This document shows, one piece after another, positions 1-5,401 of a stretch of DNA of 5,401 nucleotides. A model generated the notes under the pieces. That model did no database searches and had not been told where the DNA came from. It was given only the letters and a program-made list of their open reading frames with translations. Every line of letters starts with the position of its first letter. Within the stretch, counting starts at the first letter, position 1. The position numbers and the translations under genes were made by a program. The DNA comes from Clostridiales bacterium. GTDB taxonomy: Bacteria > Bacillota > Clostridia > Christensenellales > Christensenellaceae. Location: the NCBI GenBank assembly GCA_003510345.1, contig DOMW01000165.1, positions 225 to 5,625 of the forward strand, in the 5' to 3' direction.

Positions 1-71
1 CCAAAAGGAATACCCAAAAGCAACGCAAGATATTTGTACAACAGAATACGGGTTCGTATTTGGATGGACAT
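1..71 (-). CDS. Possible start of a divergent gene with hydrophobic N terminus (partial, weak)
   Basis: Reading the minus strand from an ATG at 71-69 gives 23 codons open to the window edge. The peptide begins with a basic stretch (MSIQIRTR) followed by a hydrophobic run (ILLYKYLALLLGIPF). That is the pattern of a signal anchor or first membrane helix, as in transporters, permeases or sensor kinases. An in-frame stop lies nine codons upstream and no other ATG or GTG intervenes. No good ribosome site is visible: there is only an AGG one base from the ATG. All three plus-strand frames are also open over about the first 75 bases, so an open frame here means little. A divergent membrane protein next to a catabolic operon would make sense, but the family cannot be named and this may be chance. 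Confidence 0.25.
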   Translation of the reverse strand, partial: MSIQIRTRILLYKYLALLLGIPF

Positions 72-234
72 GCCTAACCGGGATATAGATAAATTTTGTT
101 AAACTATCATCCGCAATAGGCCCAAAAAGACATACGGCCCGCATGGACTGGCGGTTTCTTAAATTCACCGCGCAACGTGCAAAAGCAATATCACCGCCTT
201 TCCTTGCGCAAATGATTCCTAAAATACAGGGAGA

Positions 235-263
235 TTGCGGTATACCAAAAAATCGGTTATAAT
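235..263 (+). promoter_or_regulatory. Candidate sigma-70/SigA promoter of the GRE operon
   Basis: A perfect -10 hexamer TATAAT at 258-263 is preceded by a -35-like TTGCGG at 235-240 with an exact 17-nt spacer. The -35 matches TTGACA only at the first three bases, so the promoter would be weak without an activator. That fits control by the AraC-type protein encoded in the operon. Transcription would start near 270, leaving a leader of roughly 127 nt before the GRE start. The next best -10 candidate, TATACT at 327-332, has no -35 partner. Confidence 0.55.
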
Positions 264-296
264 AAAAACAGCAACTTTGCCAGATTCATACCGCAA
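235..296. repeat. 9-bp inverted repeat bracketing the promoter (possible paired operator)
   Basis: TTGCGGTAT at 235-243 is matched exactly by its reverse complement ATACCGCAA at 288-296, with 44 bases between them. One arm covers the -35 element and the other lies about 18 bases past the predicted start of transcription. Centre-to-centre distance is 53 bp, close to five turns of B-DNA, so both arms face the same side of the helix. This is compatible with a regulator dimer bridging the promoter. The assignment to the AraC protein at 3731-4714 is inference. Confidence 0.45.
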
Positions 297-309
297 CATG
301 GTGCAGGAT

Positions 310-322
310 AAACCGGCGGTTT
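310..322. repeat. 13-bp perfect palindrome in the predicted leader
   Basis: AAACCG-G-CGGTTT is a perfect palindrome with 6-bp arms around a single central base, 75 bases before the GRE start codon. The one-base centre makes it a poor RNA hairpin, so a protein-binding site on DNA is more likely. Its right half (GGCGGTTT, 315-322) recurs as a direct copy at 150-157; the match is 11 of 13 over 147-159 versus 312-324. Confidence 0.4.
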
Positions 323-380
323 GTACTATACTGTTATTAATTGTAGCGATATCCTAATTTATGCCGGAATGCGGAAGTAT

Positions 381-388
381 GGAAGGAG
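381..388 (+). promoter_or_regulatory. Ribosome binding site deciding the GRE start
   Basis: GGAAGGAG at 381-388 contains a strong AAGGAG core and ends 8 bases before the ATG at 397. It lies inside the 5' extension that an ATG at 361 would give. That upstream ATG has no comparable site, so 397 is taken as the start. Confidence 0.85.
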
Positions 389-396
389 AAATAACT

Positions 397-2838
397 ATGA
401 CAAATTATCCCTATGTGCAATCATGTGACAGGCTTACAATCGACACGGCGCATGTGCTGCCGGAAGAAAGCCGGGGGTTCGCGCGGGTGCAGCGCCTTAA
501 AAAACGGGTGGTGGAAGCGACAAACTATGTGTGCATGGAGCGCGCGTGCATCGTAACGCAGGTGTATAAAGAAAACGAAGCGGAGGAGATTTACGCCCTT
601 CGTGCAAAGGTGTTTGACCGGTTGATGCGGGAAATGAGCGTCTATATTCTGGACGACGAACTGATTGTGGGGCATCAGGCGGAAAAACAGCGCAGCGCCC
701 CGCTCTTTCCTGAATATGCTGTTCAATGGATCATGGACGAGCTTGACCTTTTCAGCACGCGCGGGCAGGATAAATTTGTCGTGCCGCCCGAAGTGCGCCG
801 TGAATTTGTGGAAGAGATCTATCCCTATTGGAAAGGCAAGACATTCAACGACCGCGTGCTCTCCGACCTGCCTGAAGATGTAAAGCTTCTTCGGATGGAC
901 GCGCAGCTCTACAGCACAAACCTGCACGAAGGCGGCGGCCTCGGGCATGTGTATCACGATTATTCCGTGCTTCTTACGCAGGGGCTTTCGGGCATCAAAC
1001 AGCGCATGAGCGAGCAACTGCTCAAGCTGGACGACACAGTTCCGGAAAATATCCCTAAAATACGTTTTTATCACGCGACGACAAAAATGTGCGACGCGAT
1101 CATCGCGTATGCGCACCGGTACAGCGCGCTCGCCCTCGAACTGGCCAAAAAAGAGACGGACAAGGCGCGCAAAGCCGAGTTGGTCAAAATCGCGGAGGTG
1201 TGCGCGAATGTGCCGGAATTCCCGGCGAAGTCCTTCCATGAAGCGCTGCAATCGCTGTGGTTTTTGCAAATGCTGGCGCAAGTGTACGACAACGCCGTTT
1301 CCATCACGCCCGGGCGGCTCGACCAATATATGTACCCGTATTACGAAGCGGATGTCATGAACGGCGTGCTCACGAAAGAGCAGGCGCAGGAATTACTGGA
1401 AGTGTTCTGGGTGAAATTTACCGAGCCGATCAAACTGTACGACGCGGATTCGGCGGCGTCGCACGCGGGCTATCCCATGGGGCAAAACCTTTCTGTGGGC
1501 GGTGTGGACCGCGACGGCAAGGACGCGACGAACGACCTTTCGTTCCGCATACTGGAAGCGCACAGCCATGTTCTTTTGATGCAGCCAAACTTTTCGGTGC
1601 GCCTGCACAACGGCTCGCCGTATGCTTTTTTACGCGCGGCGGTAGAGGCGATCAAGCTCGGGAACGGTATGCCGCAGCTTGTGAACGATGAGATGTTCGT
1701 GCCCGCGCTGATGAACGCAGGCGTTACATTGCAGGACGCGCGGGACTACGCGCCAGTGGGCTGTGTGGAATGTTCCCCGCTCGATACGTTCGGCAGGCTG
1801 AACGGCGGCTACTTCAACCTGGCTAAAATATTTGAGCTTGCTATGAGCAACGGCGTATGCCGCATCACGGGCAAGCAGGTAGGCCCGAAGACAGGCGACG
1901 CGCGCGCGTTCACATCGTTTGAACAAGTGCTTCAGGCGTATGACCAGCAGATGGAATACGGCGTTCGGAGCAATGTGAAGTGGAACAATATGCTGGATTT
2001 CATCAGCAGGGACAGGATGCCCGTGCCGCTCACCTCTATATTGGTGGGTAATTGCGTGGATGAAGGGAAAGACGTGACGCAGGGCGGCATGAAATACAAC
2101 TGGAACGGGCCGTATGGCATCGCCATCGCAAACGCGGGCAATTCGCTGATGGGCGTTAAAAAAGCGGTGTTCGACGACAAAGTGTGCACGATGGCGGAAA
2201 TGGCGGACGCGCTTGAAAACGATTTTGAAGGCAGGGAAGACCTGCGCCAATACCTGCTCAACAAGGTGCCGCACTATGGCAACGACGACCCGGAGGCCGA
2301 CTCGCTGGCAAAATACGCGACGGACAGCTTTTTCGACAAGCTGATCGGCCATAAAACGATCTACGGCGGCAACTTCGTAGGCTCGCTGATCCCCGTGTCC
2401 TCGTTTGTGGCGTTTGGCCTGCAAACGGGCGCGACGGCGGACGGGCGGCACAGCAAAGACCCGCTTGCGGACGGCATTTCGCCCTCCAACGGCACAGACC
2501 TGAACGGGCCGACGGCCGTTTTGAAATCGGTGTGCGCGCTCGACCACCTGCGCAGCCCCAATGGCGTTATCTTCAATATGAAGCTGGACAAAGGCCCGCT
2601 TGAGACGGAAGAAGGCCTGGAAAAATTTATGGATCTGATCCGTACCTACATTGAAATGGGCGGCGGGCATATCCAGTTTAACGTGGTTTCCGCCGAAACA
2701 CTGCGCGACGCGCAGAAAAACCCGGATAAGCACAAGGGTATGGTGGTGCGCGTGGCGGGCTACAGCGCGTTCTTTAACGAGCTTTCGCGCGAGGTGCAGG
2801 ATGGCATCATCGGCCGGACGGAGCATAAACTGGGGTGA
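397..2838 (+). CDS. Glycyl radical enzyme, PFL2/glycerol-dehydratase-like family, substrate unknown
   Basis: This 813-residue protein is a cytosolic radical enzyme of the PFL-like superfamily. Its length matches diol dehydratase-type and related GREs. In the N-terminal barrel domain I see RSAPLFPEY around residues 100-110, GHVYHDY (183-189), and SITPGRLDQYMYPYY (from 302). The active-site loop is VGCVECSPL: Cys456 is the thiyl-radical residue and Glu458 the expected acid/base. The C-terminal glycyl-radical domain (about 680-800) contains SPSNGTDLNGPTAVLKSV and the radical loop RVAGYSAFF with Gly788, 25 residues from the end. Cys-x-Glu separates it from pyruvate formate-lyase (Cys-Cys) and puts it among the dehydratases, lyases and decarboxylases. 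Glycerol dehydratase has NGHSVS at the substrate pocket; here the equivalent is DNAVSIT (298-304), so the His-Ser pair is absent and a plain glycerol or propanediol dehydratase is unlikely. There is no long N-terminal extension of the kind that targets microcompartments. It is first in the operon and overlaps its activase by 4 nt. Family assignment is secure; the reaction is not known. Confidence 0.95.
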   Translation: MTNYPYVQSCDRLTIDTAHVLPEESRGFARVQRLKKRVVEATNYVCMERACIVTQVYKENEAEEIYALRAKVFDRLMREMSVYILDDELIVGHQAEKQRSAPLFPEYAVQWIMDELDLFSTRGQDKFVVPPEVRREFVEEIYPYWKGKTFNDRVLSDLPEDVKLLRMDAQLYSTNLHEGGGLGHVYHDYSVLLTQGLSGIKQRMSEQLLKLDDTVPENIPKIRFYHATTKMCDAIIAYAHRYSALALELAKKETDKARKAELVKIAEVCANVPEFPAKSFHEALQSLWFLQMLAQVYDNAVSITPGRLDQYMYPYYEADVMNGVLTKEQAQELLEVFWVKFTEPIKLYDADSAASHAGYPMGQNLSVGGVDRDGKDATNDLSFRILEAHSHVLLMQPNFSVRLHNGSPYAFLRAAVEAIKLGNGMPQLVNDEMFVPALMNAGVTLQDARDYAPVGCVECSPLDTFGRLNGGYFNLAKIFELAMSNGVCRITGKQVGPKTGDARAFTSFEQVLQAYDQQMEYGVRSNVKWNNMLDFISRDRMPVPLTSILVGNCVDEGKDVTQGGMKYNWNGPYGIAIANAGNSLMGVKKAVFDDKVCTMAEMADALENDFEGREDLRQYLLNKVPHYGNDDPEADSLAKYATDSFFDKLIGHKTIYGGNFVGSLIPVSSFVAFGLQTGATADGRHSKDPLADGISPSNGTDLNGPTAVLKSVCALDHLRSPNGVIFNMKLDKGPLETEEGLEKFMDLIRTYIEMGGGHIQFNVVSAETLRDAQKNPDKHKGMVVRVAGYSAFFNELSREVQDGIIGRTEHKLG

Positions 2839-3734
2839 GTATGGCAGGCGAACGCGGCATCCTATTCAACATACAAAAGTACAGCCTGCATGACGGGCCG
2901 GGCATACGGACGATCGTGTTTCTAAAGGGTTGCCCGCTGCGCTGCCCGTGGTGCAGTAACCCAGAATCGCAATATGGCGGCATACAGGTGGTTTTTAAGC
3001 CGGAGGGCTGCATGGGGTGCGGCAAGTGCGTGCAGGCCTGCCCAAACGGCGTGCGCGGCAAAGACGGGTTTTCCATATGCGATACCGCGTGCGGCGCGTG
3101 CGCTTTCGTGTGCCCGGTAAACGCGATGGAGCAGGTGGGCAAAACGGTCACGGTTAGAGAAGTGCTGGATGAAGTGGAAAAAGACCGCCCGTTCTACAGA
3201 AAATCGGGCGGCGGCATGACGCTTTCGGGCGGCGAACCGCTTGTTCAGCACGCGTTCGCGGCGGCCCTTTTAAAGGAAGCCGCGGCACGGCATATCGGCA
3301 CGGCGATTGAGACGACAGGCTATGCCACGCGGGAAATCGCGGACAAAGTGCTGCCGCTTGCCGACCACATTTTATACGACATCAAGGTGGTGGACGAGGC
3401 AAAGCACCATGAGCTTACCGGCGTTTCCAACAAACTCATACTGGAGAACCTTGCTTCGGCGGCGCGGGCAAACCCGGGCGCCGTTATTATCCGGGTTCCG
3501 CTTATAGGCGGGGTGAACGACGACGAGCAAAACCTGCGGAAAACGGCGGAGCTTGCGCAGGCAAACGGGATAAAAGAGTTGCACCTTTTACCCTACCACC
3601 GCTACGGCGAGGGCAAATACCAAAAGTTATACCAGCCATACGCGTTTTCCGCGTATACGCCGGACGATGGGCAAATTGAAAAAATCATCGAAATGATGAA
3701 AGAATATGGGGTGCGCGCCAAAAAAAGCGGATGA
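2835..3734 (+). CDS. Glycyl radical enzyme activase (radical SAM, two extra Fe-S clusters)
   Basis: The activase cleaves S-adenosylmethionine reductively and abstracts hydrogen from the glycine of the partner GRE (Gly788). In this 299-residue protein the N terminus has YSLHDGPGIRT (16-26). The radical-SAM CX3CX2C motif follows (Cys33, Cys37, Cys40). A ferredoxin-like insertion has Cys59, 62, 65 and 69 (CX2CX2CX3C) and Cys82, 86, 89 and 93. The SAM-binding SGGEP lies at 131-135. This layout is that of the PflC/glycerol-dehydratase-activase type, not the short PflA that lacks the insertion. The second ferredoxin motif is spaced CX3CX2CX3C rather than the usual CX2CX2CX3C. The start is a GTG at 2835 overlapping the GRE stop (GTGA). 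An in-frame ATG at 2841 (297 residues), preceded by GGGGTGA, is a real alternative. The stop overlaps the regulator start. Confidence 0.95.
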   Translation: MSMAGERGILFNIQKYSLHDGPGIRTIVFLKGCPLRCPWCSNPESQYGGIQVVFKPEGCMGCGKCVQACPNGVRGKDGFSICDTACGACAFVCPVNAMEQVGKTVTVREVLDEVEKDRPFYRKSGGGMTLSGGEPLVQHAFAAALLKEAAARHIGTAIETTGYATREIADKVLPLADHILYDIKVVDEAKHHELTGVSNKLILENLASAARANPGAVIIRVPLIGGVNDDEQNLRKTAELAQANGIKELHLLPYHRYGEGKYQKLYQPYAFSAYTPDDGQIEKIIEMMKEYGVRAKKSG

Positions 3735-4714
3735 AGGCAAAATTGGTATCCGAAAAAGAATATGAGCTGGTGCGGCTTATAAGCGGGCTTGATATCGAGG
3801 CGCATATAACGCGGGTCATCAGCACGGGCAAGGTGCGTTACCACTGGCACAAGGAGCTGGAATTCGTGCAGGTGGTGGACGGCCCTGTTTTGCTGCACAC
3901 GGAAGCGGGCAGCGTGACGCTGGAACAGGACGATATTTTTATTGTGAACGCGAACGAGCTGCATTGCTACCAAAAGGTGGGCGTAGCAAACGATATATTG
4001 ATACTCCAGGTGCCGCTCAAGCACTTCCAGGCGTATTACCCGAAAATATCCACATTCCGGTTCACCGGGCGGCACATCAAGAAGGAAGACAGGGCGGTTT
4101 ACCGCAAGATGGCGGGGTATATCGCGGGGCTGTTCAAAAGCCTGGCGAAAAAAGAGGAAGGCTACCAGCTTGAGGTGATGGGTGTCACAAACCTGCTGGC
4201 GGCCCATGTTGTCCGCAATGTGCCGCATGAGGTCGTAAGCGAAGAGCGCATGATGACAAACAGCCGCAATCTAAAGCGCCTGAACCGTATCATAAGCAAG
4301 GTGCAGGACCGTTACGCGTATGGTATTTCGCTGGAAGAACTGGCGGAAAGCGAAGGGTTGAACAAATATTACCTTTCCCATTTTATCAAAAAATACCTGG
4401 GGCTATCCTTCCGGCAATATGTGCGGCGGCTGCGGCTGGAAAAAGCGACCGACCTGCTTATCCATACGGACAGGAACAAGCTGGATATCTGTGTGGAGAG
4501 CGGTTTTTCAGACTACCGCTACCTGTGCGAGGCGTTCCACAAGGAATATGGGTGTACGCCCACGGAATTTCGCGACAAGCACAGGGCGCTGAAGCACAAA
4601 GCCGAGCGGGCCAGCGTCACATTCGGCGACCAGTATATCCTGATGAGCGAAGGGGATTCCTACCGAATCTATTTTGATTATCTGGAAAGAGCGCAAAAAG
4701 ATAGTATACTATAA
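3731..4714 (+). CDS. AraC-family transcriptional regulator with cupin sensor domain
   Basis: This 327-residue protein has an N-terminal cupin-type effector domain and a C-terminal pair of helix-turn-helix motifs. In the cupin part, HWHKELE supplies His38, His40 and Glu44, followed by Gly51 at the spacing of the classic cupin motif 1. NANELH supplies His78 of motif 2, so the full metal-ligand set is present. The first HTH spans about 201-222 (LEELAESEGLNKYYLSHFIKK). The second spans about 251-273, followed by the family signature GFSDYRYLCEAFHKEYGCTPTEF (258-280). About 45 residues follow the DNA-binding domain, longer than usual. The ATG sits in an ATGA overlap with the activase stop and has no good ribosome site, so translation probably depends on coupling. 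Its place in the operon suggests it controls these genes, probably as an activator responding to a sugar-like ligand, and that it controls its own expression. The ligand is unknown. Confidence 0.93.
   Translation: MKAKLVSEKEYELVRLISGLDIEAHITRVISTGKVRYHWHKELEFVQVVDGPVLLHTEAGSVTLEQDDIFIVNANELHCYQKVGVANDILILQVPLKHFQAYYPKISTFRFTGRHIKKEDRAVYRKMAGYIAGLFKSLAKKEEGYQLEVMGVTNLLAAHVVRNVPHEVVSEERMMTNSRNLKRLNRIISKVQDRYAYGISLEELAESEGLNKYYLSHFIKKYLGLSFRQYVRRLRLEKATDLLIHTDRNKLDICVESGFSDYRYLCEAFHKEYGCTPTEFRDKHRALKHKAERASVTFGDQYILMSEGDSYRIYFDYLERAQKDSIL
4701..4712. repeat. 12-bp perfect palindrome at the end of the regulator gene
   Basis: ATAGTATACTAT reads the same on both strands. It overlaps the last regulator codons and the first base of its stop codon, and sits 35 bases before the kinase start. 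It may be an operator or part of a weak internal promoter (TATACT at 4705-4710), but no -35 at the right distance is visible. It may also be chance in an AT-rich stretch. Confidence 0.3.
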
Positions 4715-4735
4715 AATACAAGACTATAACTGAGC

Positions 4736-4740
4736 GGAGG
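4736..4740 (+). promoter_or_regulatory. Ribosome binding site of the kinase gene
   Basis: GGAGG ends 7 bases before the ATG at 4748, which is optimal spacing. It lets the kinase be translated independently of the coupled upstream genes and fixes the start codon. Confidence 0.85.
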
Positions 4741-4747
4741 AAAAGCG

Positions 4748-5401
4748 ATGAGTTGTTTTATGGGGATCGACGCCGGAACGAGCGGGGTCAAAGTGATCAT
4801 TATTACGGAAGACGGCAAGATAGCGGGGATGGGCTATCACGAATGCAACCTGATCACGCCGCGCCCGGGGTGGACGGAGCAGTCCCCGGAGGATTGGTGG
4901 GCGGCGTGCGACGATGCCGTGAAGCAAGCCGTGCAAAACAGCGGACGCGGAAACGAAGTGGAAGCGATTGGCTTTTCCGGGCAGATGCAGGGCGTTACGC
5001 TCATCGGCGCGGATGATAAGCCGCTGCGCAATTGTATTATCTGGCTCGACCAGCGCGCGGACGCGGAGGTAGCGGAGATAGAGCGGACGATCAACCCCAA
5101 AGAGGGACTTTCCATAACGGCGAACTATTGCCTGAACAGTTTCTGGGCGCCCAAGCTGCTGTGGGTAAAAAAGCATGAACCGGAATATTTTGAGAAAACG
5201 AAGACCGTGCTGTTTGCCAAAGACTACCTGCGGCTCAAGATGACGGGCGAAGCCGCAACGGAGGTGAGCGACGCAAGCCTGACATACCTGCTCGACGTAC
5301 CCAAGCGGAAATGGGCATACGAGATATTCGACAAGCTGGGCATCCCGCGCGCGCTTGCGCCGGAAAAGCTGCTGGAGTCGCAGGATGTCGCGGGTTACCT
5401 G
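4748..5401 (+). CDS. Xylulokinase-like FGGY carbohydrate kinase, 3' truncated by the window
   Basis: 218 codons of an FGGY-family kinase are present; full-length members have about 480-520 residues, so less than half is here. These enzymes transfer phosphate from ATP to a sugar or polyol in the cytosol. The N-terminal phosphate-binding motif GIDAGTSGVKV (6-16) is intact. It is followed by GWTEQSPEDWW (41-51), IGFSGQMQG (74-82), a WLDQRA segment, APKLLWVKKHEPE, and AKDYLRLKMTGE leading into SDAS (174-177). The order and wording follow E. coli XylB closely. One difference matters: XylB has QMHG, where the Met-His pair contacts xylulose, while this protein has Met80-Gln81. XylB's WNDGR is WLDQR here. 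The catalytic Asp of the C-terminal half lies beyond the window. A ketose or polyol kinase is secure; true xylulokinase activity is doubtful. It lies 33 nt after the regulator, in the same direction, and is probably co-transcribed. Confidence 0.9.
   Translation, partial: MSCFMGIDAGTSGVKVIIITEDGKIAGMGYHECNLITPRPGWTEQSPEDWWAACDDAVKQAVQNSGRGNEVEAIGFSGQMQGVTLIGADDKPLRNCIIWLDQRADAEVAEIERTINPKEGLSITANYCLNSFWAPKLLWVKKHEPEYFEKTKTVLFAKDYLRLKMTGEAATEVSDASLTYLLDVPKRKWAYEIFDKLGIPRALAPEKLLESQDVAGYL

Larger units (their letters stand above)
72..396. other. Intergenic regulatory region upstream of the GRE operon
   Basis: No complete gene is supported in these 325 bases, which are AT-richer than the coding part. 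The region contains the promoter candidate at 235-263, an inverted repeat (235-243 and 288-296), a palindrome at 310-322, an 8-bp palindrome TTGCGCAA at 204-211, and several copies of the pentamer TTGCG or its complement. I see no riboswitch fold that I recognise, no tRNA and no intrinsic terminator. The density of short symmetric elements is what one expects at a regulated catabolic promoter. Confidence 0.6.

Noticed and set aside
45..60. Perfect hairpin AATACG-GGTT-CGTATT as a terminator
   Set aside because: The stem is short and AT-rich, and neither strand has a T-run after it, so it does not look like an intrinsic terminator.
96..102. TTGTTAA as a Rex (redox repressor) site
   Set aside because: Only one half-site is present. 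The opposite half TTAACAA is absent at the expected spacing.
321..332. TATACT (327-332) as the main -10 element
   Set aside because: There is no -35-like hexamer 16-18 bases upstream and no extended -10 TG.
361..396. Upstream ATG giving a 12-residue longer GRE
   Set aside because: The ATG at 397 has an ideal AAGGAG site 8 bases ahead, which lies inside the longer version. The ATG at 361 has no ribosome site.
421..1326. Long minus-strand open frame (301 codons) opposite the GRE N-terminal half
   Set aside because: It is antisense to conserved GRE motifs, has the same compositional signature of a shadow frame, and matches no recognisable family.
1630..2826. Long minus-strand open frame (398 codons) opposite the GRE
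   Set aside because: It lies wholly antisense to a GRE with intact catalytic motifs. Its His/Arg/Val-rich composition is typical of the antisense of a GC-biased gene, and no known domain is visible.
397..2838. Pyruvate formate-lyase (PflB) identity for the GRE
   Set aside because: PflB has two adjacent active-site cysteines. This protein has Cys-Val-Glu-Cys, and its activase has the ferredoxin insertion that PflA lacks.
3602..4228. Minus-strand open frame (208 codons) across the activase-regulator junction
   Set aside because: It is antisense to two genes with clear conserved domains, and no motif supports it.

Overview
The window carries one compact operon on the + strand: a glycyl radical enzyme (GRE), its radical-SAM activase, an AraC-family regulator, and the first 218 codons of a xylulokinase-like FGGY sugar kinase cut by the window edge. 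The oxygen-sensitive GRE/activase pair indicates an obligate or facultative anaerobe. The coding GC content (mid to high 50s percent by eye) and the strong AAGGAG/GGAGG ribosome sites fit a fermentative Firmicute, plausibly a gut Clostridia or Christensenella-like lineage. The taxon is a guess from gene content and style, not a recognised sequence.

Layout: 1-396 is AT-richer and has no convincing complete gene. It holds a possible divergent minus-strand gene start at 71 (weak) and the best promoter candidate of the window (TTGCGG at 235-240, 17-nt spacer, TATAAT at 258-263). The promoter is flanked by a 9-bp inverted repeat, and a 13-bp palindrome lies in the predicted leader. The GRE (397-2838), activase (2835-3734) and AraC regulator (3731-4714) overlap by 4 nt at each junction, which implies translational coupling. 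The kinase starts 33 nt after the regulator stop, with its own strong ribosome site.

How the genes may work together: the activase installs a radical on Gly788 of the GRE. That radical passes to Cys456, which abstracts hydrogen from the substrate. The GRE keeps the Cys-x-Glu pair typical of the dehydratase/lyase branch but lacks the His-Ser pair that binds substrate in glycerol dehydratase. The linked carbohydrate kinase, whose sugar-contact motif is QMQG rather than the QMHG of E. coli XylB, points to a polyol, anhydro-sugar or deoxy-sugar substrate or product. The cupin-type AraC regulator probably senses a pathway compound and controls the operon through the sites upstream. The substrate cannot be read from the sequence. 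The GRE-kinase pairing is the part most likely to be an undescribed pathway.
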